64,000 nt of DNA, taken from NCBI RefSeq assembly GCF_932276165.1, contig NC_064002.1:4650001-4714000 (forward strand), in the 5' to 3' direction. The position numbers were made by a program, and so were the translations under genes. Origin of the DNA: Plutella xylostella (Eukaryota; Arthropoda; Insecta; Lepidoptera; Plutellidae). Every line of letters starts with the position of its first letter. Position 1 is the stretch's first letter. Of the stretch, positions 35,101 through 42,990 are shown piece after piece. The notes beneath the pieces are model-generated. The model had not been told where the DNA came from, made no database searches, and worked only from the letters and a program-made list of their open reading frames with translations.

Positions 35101-38100
35101 ATCAAACGAAGCACAAATATCCTTATAAAAGCAGACTTTCAAAGAAACTTTTATATTGAAGGCTAGGCAGTCTAACTTATAAAAAATAAACCTTTATAAA
35201 ACATCCAAATCCATTTTATCTAAACCTATAGAAGTAAAATCATTTATATGATAATAGTTATGTTAGAACTTGTTAAAAACTTCACACGGATAATCATTTT
35301 ATTTTTAAAACTTGTTGTGTAGGTACCTGTTTAACGAAAAAATAGAATAATTTGTAACGTCTCTACATCCAAAGATACCTGTAAGAATCCTCAGATTTAC
35401 CCCAGAAGATATTCCTTACTTATTTTTGTTTCGTAGTTTCCAAAGATATGGATGCCTGGATGAGTTCTATGATGTCAAGCAGTATTTCATTTTGTAGTCG
35501 GCTACAATGTCACCATTTAAGTGTGTTCAACACGTGGTAAAAAATGCGAGTGGCAAAAAATAACTATTTCTGGTATTCTCCGGCTGCGAGCGCAGGTAAA
35601 AAATAACAGAACCCACTTGCGGTTGACATGTACGTTCCAGTCGACCTGCGCAGGTACATTTCTATAGACTGCTCCGGTAAACTTACTTACGTACTTGGCT
35701 GTACTGTTGGCTCAGCGATCCAAAGTGAGTCTTTGCCTCCGATACAAGACTTGAAGGTCGTGCGGGTTCGCCTTGACCGCGTCACTCCAGGGGTACCTGG
35801 GCTGGCCCACCGGTCGACGGCAGGTCGTATGGCCCACATAGGCTCTTTCTGCGCTAAACTATGACTGTATATTCATAATGACATCCAGTACCATTGACAA
35901 TGGACGCTAATGGCTTATGTGGTCTTCTCGCAGTTGAGCAAGTCTGACGACCGTCGCGTGGTGCTGCAGCAGGTGACGCTCCGGTCCAGTGGCGTATATC
36001 GCTGCGAGGTGTCCGCCGAGGCGCCCAGCTTCGCCTCCGCCGCCGGCGAGGGACGCATGGAAGTCGTTTGTGAGTACCTATCTTTATTCTGTTTTGCGTC
36101 TCTATTAAGTGCCATCCACCCGTGCCTAATTATCTCAGCATGATAGGTGCCTTTGTCGTTCCGGTTAGACGTAAAGGTTATCGGCGCAGGTTTACCTGTA
36201 CTGGTTTGCCTGCACAGGACGTGAAGGAGCGTGTAACTTCAGCAAAATTGATTTCCGTCGTTTACACGGCGGCCTGCGCAGGTAAACTGTTACACGCTCC
36301 GATTGACCTACACAGGTAGACCGTAAAGTGTATGTTTTCCATTGATTCATTTAATAGAATCACAAGAATATATTTTTCAGTGAGCTTTGTGAAGGGAGGT
36401 CAATATACCCAAACATTAAATATTATGGGACAAATTCTAATAAAAATATCTGCCAACTGGTCTATTTCATAGCCCCACTAACTCAAGTTACCAATATGCA
36501 TTGTTTTTTCGCCATTTATCTATTAATAATTTTGCTATGCAGACCTGCCTCGCGAGGGGCCACGTATCACTGGCAACCAGCAGGAGGGCGGTGGCGACCA
36601 CTTGTTCCTGAACTGCACCTCGGGCCGCTCCTACCCCGCCGCCGTGCTCAGTTGGGACATCGATGGGGAAAAGGTAAATTTATATACTTACATGTACTTA
36701 CAATCTTAATTAATCAAAAATGTGTAGGTATTTAGTATTGCTTTAAATCACTGAGGGTTTATATTTATCCTTTAAATGTGTTCTACTACACTACTTATCC
36801 AGTGACTTTATTTATGTCGTTGTCGGTCTAACGAGTCTTTGGTATACTTACCTGATAACCATTACCTTCTTGGCTACCACTGTCTTGCTCCAGCCGTCAT
36901 CTTCTCTCTTTACCAGATATACTGCACCTTGAATTAACCACAATTGAATTAATTAACCAATCAGGTGACAAATCCGGATCTGCTGGTGCCGTACGGCGCG
37001 ACGGCGCACGCGCACGGGCTGGTGTCCGTGGCGCTGGGGCTGCTGGTGCCGCGCGGGCGCAGCATGCAGGTGCGCTGCACGGCGCGCGTGGCACCCGCGT
37101 GGCGCGAGGGCAGCGAGGCCGTCGTGGGCCACGGGCTGCTCGCGCACAGCAAGGAGGCCATGCTCTTAGGTGAGTGAGAGGACGAGTACAACCGTGTCAT
37201 AATATCCGCTGTAGTGGGAATGGGAATTAAGTTAATATATTTGCTTACATGTGAATAATTTGACTGGATGTATCCTGCTGCATGCGTAACGTTAATATAA
37301 ATTGTCTCTCACGCCTAGAAAGTAGTAGGTGTAGACTTACCGATTAAGATTAGAAAACACGTTTAAAGATTACGTAGGTTTATAATTATAATAGAACTGA
37401 AGTGCTGGATTTGATACTGTTTATCAACATCATTTGTAAGATGATTCGAGCATAACTTATGAAAATGACGGTATCTGTGCGGGGTGCACCTATTCTGGTT
37501 GAGGGAAGTACGGCGGGCAGGGATCAGGAATGAAAGACTTCTATTCTGTTCACCAGTCAGGAAGTGAGAGAGCTAGAGCTGTTGCTTGCTTGTTCTTCTT
37601 CTTGTTCTTTCTTCGCTGTTTGCTTTTTAACTGAATTTCACTGTTAGAACTGTTTTGTTCTCTGTTTACTATTGTACTGATTGACTGTGAGGCGCGAGCG
37701 TCGCCTTTTATACCATTCTCTACGGATGATAGAGTATTCCAGAAAGCTCTAGAAAAGACTTAATGTTCTACTTCTTAGTAGAAACTTCTAGTTCCGTGCT
37801 GCCATCTGTTGTTGAATAGATGAACTATATAGTTAGGCTACTTTCTACTAGATGGCGCTAGTTTCCTCACTTCCCGAGAATGTTTTATTTACTATTAAGT
37901 GACAGACACAGACATAACTATTTCCTATCTATTCTTGTCCCGAACATTACTCCCGCCGTGCATTGACGCCGTGATCGTCATTGCAGATCTCGGTGAGGGA
38001 CGTCTGGCTCCGCAGGCTCGGAGGGCAGGATTTCCAGCTCGCTCGTCGCTCCCTGTAGGCTCTATCATTAGTTGTCGACGGCGGCGGCGGCGGGTGCGGT

Positions 38101-41100
38101 GGCGCGGCGGTTTTCTTCGTCTGTGGCATTTATCTGTTGCTGTATTCTCGTGGGCCACATTGAGGGGGCGCCCTTTGGGTCTGTGTACTTCTCGTGTAGC
38201 TGTGCTGCTCACGTTCATCTTCGGTGCCCATCGCCTGTCGTGGACTGTACTATGGTCTTCGATTGAGGCGTCGCGACGGGCGGCGTAACGGCGACATGAA
38301 CGTGAGGCTTCTGTTTGTTTTGTACACTTGGCGACAGTACTGGTGGCGCGTCCTTCTAAGTTGCTGTGGTGGCGTGTGGGCGCAATGAGTTCACGCGTAG
38401 TCAGATTGTTAACTCTATGGTGGCTCTTGTCCACAGTTATCTTGTGCGCTCCGTGCAGAACCCAGCCTAGAGGCATGTGTGAGGCAATGGGTTCATCGTG
38501 CTGTCCTTGTCGCACCTCGCTCGCGATGAGAAGATGACAATTGTCTTGACCGATGAGAATCTTTGGTCTTGCTGCTTCGTACTTCAGCTGCTGTGCGATG
38601 TCACGCAGATGAACACAATTTCGCAGATCTTCAGATTTCACCGTCTGTGCGGAGAGTCGTATGTTGTCGATGGTCCGCGCCTGGATAGTGTACTGTGCGC
38701 GTTCTCCCTGTATTGTAGCTTTGACACGACTAGAATGGCACGCGTTTATCTTGGTGTCGGCGATGGCGGCTATGTTGAGCGGCTCCATGGGGCCCGTGAG
38801 GCCCGCCTGTCTTGCCATGGCCGCGTCAATTAGCGTGACGGTAGAGCCATCGTCGAGCAGAGCGTGCGTGTTCACTTCTCCGCCGGTCCGACGATCTTGA
38901 CAGGTAAGATCTTCAGATACGCATGTGTTTTGCGCGGTGTCCACACAGACGATACTGTTACGCTATTCTTCGTTTCCGGTCCGGTTTCTGTTGATCTTCG
39001 AAAGTGCAGCAATCTATGATGGAAATAATTGCAGCCATCTTCTCCGCAGCGGATTCGCTTGCAACTGTGGGTTTTATTCTTGTAGCGAAGGCATCGGAAA
39101 CATAGTCGCTGCGATTTGGCTATTTCCCATCGCGAGTTCACATCTGTTTCTGCGAACTTCGGGCATTTATTGATGAGATGTCCTTCTGTGGCGCAGTGGC
39201 GGCATTTTACTATTTTTTCTATGACTGTGGCCGCTGTGGTGTAAGCTCTCTGCATTCTGTTTTGACTGTGATCTGCGGGTTCTGTCTCTGGCTGTGCGTA
39301 GGGCCCGCAGAGGTCGGCTTCTCTCTGTAGAAATCTGGAGAGCTTCAGTAGGTCCGGCTCTTCTGTAGTCTGAGTGGCGGCGTAGTCAAACCATCGGTAG
39401 CGTATGGCAGGCGTCAGCTTCTCTATGGTGATCTTGGTGGCCTCCGGGCTGTAGAGGTAGTGTGTGCGGTCGAGCGCCCGCAAACTGGCGACAACGTTGA
39501 GCACGCGGCTGGTGAACACGCAGACATCGCGCGGGTTGTCCGTGAGGCGCGGCAGCGCACGCAGGCGGTCGAGTTCGGACATGGCGATGGAGTCGGGGCG
39601 GCCGAAGCGAGACTCCAGGGCGCGCATGATGTCTTTGGCGCGTGCGTTCAATATCAGAAGGTTCTCGACTGCTTCCTTGGCTCTTCCTCTCAGGCTTCGT
39701 CGTAGTCTTGCCACGTTGTCTGTCTCGGTGAAGCTATCGGCTGTTTCGTAATATGCGGCACGGAATGACAGCCACTCGTGGTGAGAGCCGGCGAAGTACG
39801 GTAGCTCCGTGTGGTAGCGTGGCGTAGCTCGTTGTCCGGCCTTCGCGGCGAGTGCTATTGCGGATGCCAGCTCGGAGATGTTGATCTGTTGTGGCTGGCT
39901 CGCAGCGGCTGGGACGTCCCGCGGTTGGCTTCTTGACTGTAGGGCTTCATAGTAGGTACCCGCTTGTGGGTACGATGAGTGAAGCGGCAGCACGGCGTCA
40001 GTCGGGTAGGCGACCTGGGCAGCGGTGGCGGCGACCTGGGCGGCCGCGGTGGCGACGGGGGCGGCGTGTGCAGGCGCGGCGGCGGTGGCGGCTGCATCGG
40101 GGGCGGCCGCGGCGGCGGGGACGGCGTGTGCAGGCGCGGCGGCAGTGGCGGCTGCGACGACGAGGGCGGCCGCCGCGACGACGACAGGGGCGGCAGCAAC
40201 GGGGGCGACACCGGCGGGGGCGCAGGGCGCGGGCGGCGGAGCTTGTAGCTGTGGTGGCACTCTCCGTTTGTTTCAGCCACTCTTCCACTTTGTTCCAACT
40301 TTCAGTCGCGTGTTCCGACTGCTCTTCATCTTCGTCTTCACTACTTTCTGCTTCCAAGACGGCGATGCGTGCGGCGGCGAGCTCGAGTCGTATTCTCAGC
40401 ATCTCTTCCTTGGCTCGAGCTATTCGCAGCGCACGCGCAGACTTGCTACTCTTCGACTTGCACTTCTTCTGTGACGACGCGGCGGCGGGCTGGGGTTTCT
40501 GTGACACGGCAGCAGCGGTGGTGAGAGCTTCTGCTCCGGCCTTCTTCACGGCAGCGGAAGAGGTTTCTGTGGGGGTGGCGGAGACAGAAGCGGCGGCGGC
40601 ACCAACAGCGGCAGACCCAGCGGCATCGTCGGCGGCCTCGATAGCGGCAGCGACAGCGGCGTCGGCAGCGCCAGCAGCTTCGGCGGCGGCAGCAGCGACG
40701 GCGGCGGCTCTCGTGGTGATCGGCATTCTTGATCCGACTTCCTGCAACGACGAAGTATCCGGCTCGAAGGACCAAATGTGCGGGGTGCACCTATTCTGGT
40801 TGAGGGAAGTACGGCGGGCAGGGATCAGGAATGAAAGACTTCTATTCTGTTCACCAGTCAGGAAGTGAGAGAGCTAGAGCTGTTGCTTGCTTGTTCTTCT
40901 TCTTGTTCTTTCTTCGCTGTTTGCTTTTTAACTGAATTTCACTGTTAGAACTGTTTTGTTCTCTGTTTACTATTGTACTGATTGACTGTGAGGCGCGAGC
41001 GTCGCCTTTTATACCATTCTCTACGGATGATAGAGTATTCCAGAAAGCTCTAGAAAAGACTTAATGTTCTACTTCTTAGTAGAAACTTCTAGTTCCGTGC

Positions 41101-42437
41101 TGCCATCTGTTGTTGAATAGATGAACTATATAGTTAGGCTACTTTCTACTAGATGGCGCTAGTTTCCTCACTTCCCGAGAATGTTTTATTTACTATTAAG
41201 TGACAGACACAGACATAACTATTTCCTATCTATTCTTGTCCCGAACAGTATCTTCGTGTACTCTGGAACAGTTAACTTGCTGACAGAATATGCCAGGGTG
41301 CAAATGTATACGGACATTAATCTCTAGTGTAAACCCTAGATTATTGTGTTTGCAGTACATACACATTTAGACCTAATCTTAGTTGCATAATAATATCACA
41401 GCAATTCACATAAACCATTTCACATAATAAAATAAAGCTTTTCCTTGATTTTTATAATATGTGGGGACATCTCACACACGGCCATCCGACCCCAAGCTAG
41501 GCAGAGCCTGTGTTATGGGTATCGGACAGCTGATATATCTACACAAATACATAGATAGATAGATATTAAATATAAATATCAACACCCAAGACCCGAGTAC
41601 AAATATTTGTCTTTAAACAAATATCTGCCCCAGCCGGGAATCGAACCCGGGACCTTCGGCATAGCAGTCAGGGCCACTAACCACTACGCCATTTGACCGT
41701 CTAAATCATTTGCAGTTTTTTGATTACATTTGCAGTTTCATGATAAATGTTTGAAATTATAATCAAAATCCAAGGTTGTGCAAATAATTTTAGCACCAAG
41801 AATCAGACCAGTAAATTCACTACGACTTATTACTAAAAAAATACTACCTACTACGTACCTCAACAATATCTCTAAGCTAGTAAAACCTTTTACCAACCGA
41901 AAAATAGGAACAAAAGCAGTTAGTAATCTCGATTTAAACACATGAAATAGGAATTATCCCAAACGAGGAGCAAACACGAGCGCTAAGCCACGCAACTCCT
42001 CTGGGATCTGGCACTCAATACCCATTTTGCAGCAATAAGAAGTCTTCTGTGAGACCATTGAAAAAAGAACTAAGTAAGGGTGCCTTTCCACCAGCTATGC
42101 TGCGATGATGTGAAAGAAATCCGTTCCCACCAGTATTGTAGTCACTATAGGGACCAAAGAACATGTTGAATATCAAATAATCTGATTGAAAAGCAGCTTA
42201 TAGATGGTATTGTGGTGGCGATAGTAGAAGTGTGACATTCCTATGAGCCCTATGACCAACCCCGTAGGTTCCTTCATTCAGAAGATGTACTTTTTTTTTT
42301 CTACGAGTTCCTAATTCTTCGTTTTCTATGAATGTTTTTTTCTTTCAGTTCGCAGCGGCGGCGAGCGGCCGCCAGCGGGTGTGATCCTGTTAGCGGGTTC
42401 CGTGCTACTACTTCTCCTTAGAACTTTCCAGACGTGA
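29111..42437 (+). CDS. Beaten path (beat) family Ig-domain protein, 6 exons, 268 aa
   Basis: A secreted or membrane-tethered neuronal protein. In Drosophila, Beat proteins bind Side-family receptors and control motor-axon defasciculation and partner choice. Exons join as 40+206+136+131+205+89 nt with GT/AG borders and no frame break. Residues 1-14 are a hydrophobic signal. The first Ig domain has C39, W53 (VKWYRDDEEFYRYLP, a Beat hallmark) and C106 (SGVYRCEVSAEAPSF, also diagnostic). The second Ig domain has C152, W165 and C209, with an N-glycosylation sequon at N151. Residues 250-263 are hydrophobic and end four residues before the stop, fitting a GPI or tail anchor. The protein is shorter than many Beats. 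Paralogue not resolved. Confidence 0.9.
29151..29757. other. beat intron 1, 5' part
   Basis: AT-rich intronic DNA with no recognised element before the TIR element that begins at 29758. Confidence 0.5.
29758..30180. mobile_element. TIR element, AACCGACTTC ends, in beat intron 1
   Basis: The left terminus AACCGACTTCAAAAAA is matched by the inverted right terminus TTTTTTAAGTCGGTT. Inside are a TAGA microsatellite (about 29858-29895) and internal direct repeats of CAACTTCAAAAAATAACAG type. Repeats with these ends are widespread in moths. No transposase. Confidence 0.65.
30329..30443. mobile_element. 115-bp MITE, TIR TACCACAAAAA, second copy
   Basis: Inverted relative to 9691-9805 and equal in length. 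Shared internal strings include GCTGTCAAACGCCT and TCTGTCAAATTTCGTTTT. Lies in beat intron 1. Confidence 0.75.
30444..31616. other. beat intron 1, middle
   Basis: Contains a terminal fragment of the ACTCACGGGCAATG MITE family at 30843-30896. The rest is unassigned AT-rich DNA. Confidence 0.4.
31617..31895 (+). mobile_element. RTE-type LINE 3' end (5'-truncated)
   Basis: Contains GCACGTTAAAGCCGTGGGTC, the AAAACATCTGACAGTCGGGT stretch, and CCAACCCGCACTTGGCCAGC, then ends around GGGACGTGATGGGTTGTGAT. These are 3'-UTR strings of RTE-like LINEs in moths. No RT remains. A sister fragment lies at 46476-46652. Confidence 0.65.
31896..33213. other. beat intron 1, 3' part
   Basis: AT-rich, with no supported element. 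Confidence 0.4.
33214..33350. mobile_element. 137-bp palindromic MITE in beat intron 1
   Basis: The arms TCTCAGATACTAAATTG and GGTTCATCAACAGTCGA at the left have inverted partners ending at 33350, so each arm is about 47 bp with few mismatches. It ends 45 bp upstream of exon 2 and could therefore affect splicing of that exon. Confidence 0.75.
33396..33601 (+). CDS. beat exon 2 (first half of Ig1)
   Basis: Acceptor TTCCAG ends at 33395 and donor GTGAGT begins at 33602. Encodes residues 14-82 including C39 and the VKWYRDDEEFYRYLPK segment conserved in Beats. GC-rich against AT-rich introns. Confidence 0.9.
33688..33956. repeat. Diverged 147-bp tandem repeat in beat intron 2
   Basis: Unit 1 (33688-33810) and unit 2 (33835-33956) share AATGCGCATTA, GGATAACG(A/G)ATCCGTGCC and a GCAGCC...CACTG end. 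A third partial unit (GTTATTGAAAAAGGG...GCAGCC) lies at 34262-34315. A decayed piece of exon 2 sits between units 2 and 3. Confidence 0.75.
34015..34056 (+). pseudogene. Partial duplicate of beat exon 2
   Basis: These 42 bases match exon 2 positions 33406-33447 at 40 of 42 positions. The copy keeps the frame LRILRVSVPPYRMR and then diverges, reaching a stop about 40 bases later. A TTCCAG acceptor-like string ends at 33990, as before the true exon 2. No donor or Ig cysteine codon survives, so it is probably a broken duplicate. A decayed alternative exon is possible. Confidence 0.8.
34136..34261. mobile_element. 126-bp foldback MITE in beat intron 2
   Basis: CTGAGTTGCAAATGGAACTT at the left pairs with AAGTTCTTTTCTGCAACTCGG at the right. 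The inner arms TATCAATATTCGG and AGATATTGATTTAATGCC extend the fold. Noncoding. Confidence 0.75.
34320..35930. other. beat intron 2, 3' part
   Basis: AT-rich, and no conserved exon-like sequence found. A perfect 12-base palindrome ACCTGCGCAGGT at 35644-35655 recurs in modified form in intron 3. Confidence 0.45.
35934..36069 (+). CDS. beat exon 3 (second half of Ig1)
   Basis: Acceptor CTCGCAG ends at 35933 and donor GTGAGT begins at 36070. Encodes residues 83-127 with the RCEVSAEAPSF motif and EVV, ending in phase 1. Confidence 0.9.
36170..36325. repeat. Inverted repeat cluster in beat intron 3
   Basis: GGAGCGTGTAAC at 36226-36237 is perfectly inverted at 36289-36300. Nearby are the palindromic strings CCTGCACAGG (36209-36218), CCTGCGCAGG (36273-36282) and ACCTACACAGGT (36306-36317), related to the one at 35644-35655. 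It may be a small foldback element. Confidence 0.6.
36543..36673 (+). CDS. beat exon 4 (start of Ig2)
   Basis: Acceptor ATGCAG ends at 36542 and donor GTAAAT begins at 36674. Encodes residues 128-171, YLPREGPRITGN through LNCTSGRS to LSWDIDGEK, the start of the second Ig domain. Confidence 0.9.
36965..37169 (+). CDS. beat exon 5 (end of Ig2)
   Basis: Acceptor ATCAG ends at 36964 and donor GTGAGT begins at 37170. Encodes residues 172-239, including VRCTARVAPAW with the second Ig2 cysteine, C209. Very GC-rich (about 70 percent by eye), in contrast to its introns. Confidence 0.9.
37476..37946 (-). repeat. BEL/Pao 3' LTR (element sense)
   Basis: Downstream LTR of the minus-oriented element, 471 bp, with the TG...CA ends shared with 40777-41247. 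A TATAAAAG box (complement at 37705-37712) lies mid-LTR. Confidence 0.92.
37947..37957 (-). other. BEL/Pao polypurine tract
   Basis: On the minus strand GGCGGGAGTAA directly abuts the 3' LTR start TGTTCGGG, the expected plus-strand priming site. Confidence 0.8.
37958..38944 (-). pseudogene. BEL/Pao aspartic protease fragment, pol truncated
   Basis: Frame minus from about 38890, with HALLDDGSTVTLIDAAMA (the DDGS box of Pao-type retropepsins), SSRVKATIQG, PKILIGQDNCHLL and LGWVLHG, all typical of the Pao protease domain. After this the sequence becomes basic and low in complexity and reaches the polypurine tract without RT, RNase H or integrase. It is out of frame with Gag (38872-40260) at a point where BEL elements normally read straight through, so a one-base frameshift is likely near 38880. 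The frame continues a few codons into the LTR. Confidence 0.85.
38872..40260 (-). pseudogene. BEL/Pao Gag, main part
   Basis: Ala-rich N-terminal stretch, then the Pao/BEL Gag core (ELPYFAGSHHEWLSFRAAYY, VARLRRSLRGRAKEAV, LESRFGRPDSI). It has one CCHC knuckle (CRHCATEGHLINKC) and the C-terminal CFRCLRYKNKTHSC...CGEDGC...HHRLLH metal-binding block typical of this superfamily. It ends at a premature stop just before the protease, which continues in another frame. The N-terminal coiled-coil part is also in a different frame (see next entry). The leftmost codon used is GTG, so this is not a natural start. Confidence 0.88.
40240..40747 (-). pseudogene. BEL/Pao Gag, N-terminal coiled coil
   Basis: Starting near the ATG before PITTRAAAV (about 40726), this reads an Ala-rich segment, a basic KKCKSKSSKSARALRIARAKEE segment and a probable coiled coil (MLRIRLELAAARIAVLEAESSEDEDEE), then WNKVEEWLKQTE. 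It lies 30-50 bp downstream of the primer-binding site, where Gag should begin. The frame departs from that of the main Gag around 40250 in a GC-rich Ala/Pro-coding tract, so at least one further indel is inferred. Confidence 0.7.
40757..40774 (-). other. BEL/Pao primer-binding site, tRNA-Tyr type
   Basis: Two bases inside the 5' LTR the minus strand reads TGGTCCTTCGAGCCGGAT, complementary to the 3' end of insect tRNA-Tyr (ending ATCCGGCTCGAAGGA-CCA, from knowledge of the Drosophila gene). Confidence 0.8.
40777..41247 (-). repeat. BEL/Pao 5' LTR (element sense) with TATA box
   Basis: 471 bp, apparently identical to 37476-37946. Its TATAAAAG promoter box (complement at 41006-41013) drives transcription leftward, antisense to beat. 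Confidence 0.92.
41457..41701 (-). mobile_element. tRNA-derived SINE, family B, in beat intron 5
   Basis: In minus orientation it starts GACGGTCAAATGGCGTAG, has the B box GGGTTCGATTCC, the TATCAGCTGTCCGATACCCA body and ends GATGTCCCCACAT. The head is shared with family A; the tail is not. A short ATCT/GATA run lies inside. Confidence 0.85.
42349..42437 (+). CDS. beat exon 6 (C-terminal hydrophobic tail)
   Basis: Acceptor TTTCAG ends at 42348. Encodes residues 240-268, VRSGGERPPAGVILLAGSV and a leucine run, then stop TGA at 42435-42437. It joins exon 5 in phase 1 across a 5.2-kb intron filled by the BEL element and a SINE. Confidence 0.85.
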
Positions 42438-42990
42438 TCGGGGAAGTGATAAATTAGAGATTAAGGAAACGTGATATGTACAAAGTGAGTTGTTCTTTTG
42501 TAACCTCGGAATTACGTTAGAATACGTTGGGGGTTTTTTGGGGCATTTAGTGACGGAATAAAGCGAAGGTGTAGAATAGTATTTGTTGATTTGAGAAATG
42601 TAATAAAATAATCGCTCTCTATTTCTGAAGACTCACCTTTGCTATATTAACAGTCAAACATTGTAGGTACTTTATACAGCTGTTGCATATCTTTTCATAT
42701 CATGTTCATGACTTAAAAAAAGACTTAATGTAAGTTAGTGTAAAGGTCATAAATAATTATTAATTACTTTAAATGAGTGTTGTTTTCTACTGATAGGTAC
42801 TTAGTTAAAGTAATAATTGTACATAATAGTAAAAAAGCCTTCTAGACGTAAATTAATTGTAATATAAAATAAATAGGTGTTATGACAACATAAATGGAAT
42901 ATTGATGACAGTTAAATTTATATTACTACCTATATTTCCATCAATGCCACCTCTATTAATTTACTGAAATAAAAATCTGTCTTTCAAATT
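42438..42990 (+). terminator. beat 3' UTR with candidate poly(A) signals
   Basis: AATAAA occurs at 42557-42562, 42602-42607 and near 42968, within 120-530 bases of the stop codon. Which one is used cannot be told from sequence. No further exon-like sequence follows. Confidence 0.5.

Larger units (their letters stand above)
37471..41252 (-). mobile_element. Non-autonomous BEL/Pao LTR retrotransposon in beat intron 5
   Basis: Two 471-bp LTRs (37476-37946 and 40777-41247) start TGTTCGGG and end GCACA in element sense. I see no difference between them. The 5-bp duplication GTATC flanks the insertion (37471-37475, 41248-41252), the size expected for BEL/Pao. The internal region of about 2.8 kb encodes Gag and the start of an aspartic protease, then runs almost directly into the polypurine tract. 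Reverse transcriptase, RNase H and integrase are absent. It lies antisense to beat. Confidence 0.93.

Noticed and set aside
39891..40868. 325-codon plus-strand frame rich in Arg and Ala
   Set aside because: Antisense of the GC-rich BEL Gag coding region. No homology of its own, and it runs into the LTR.
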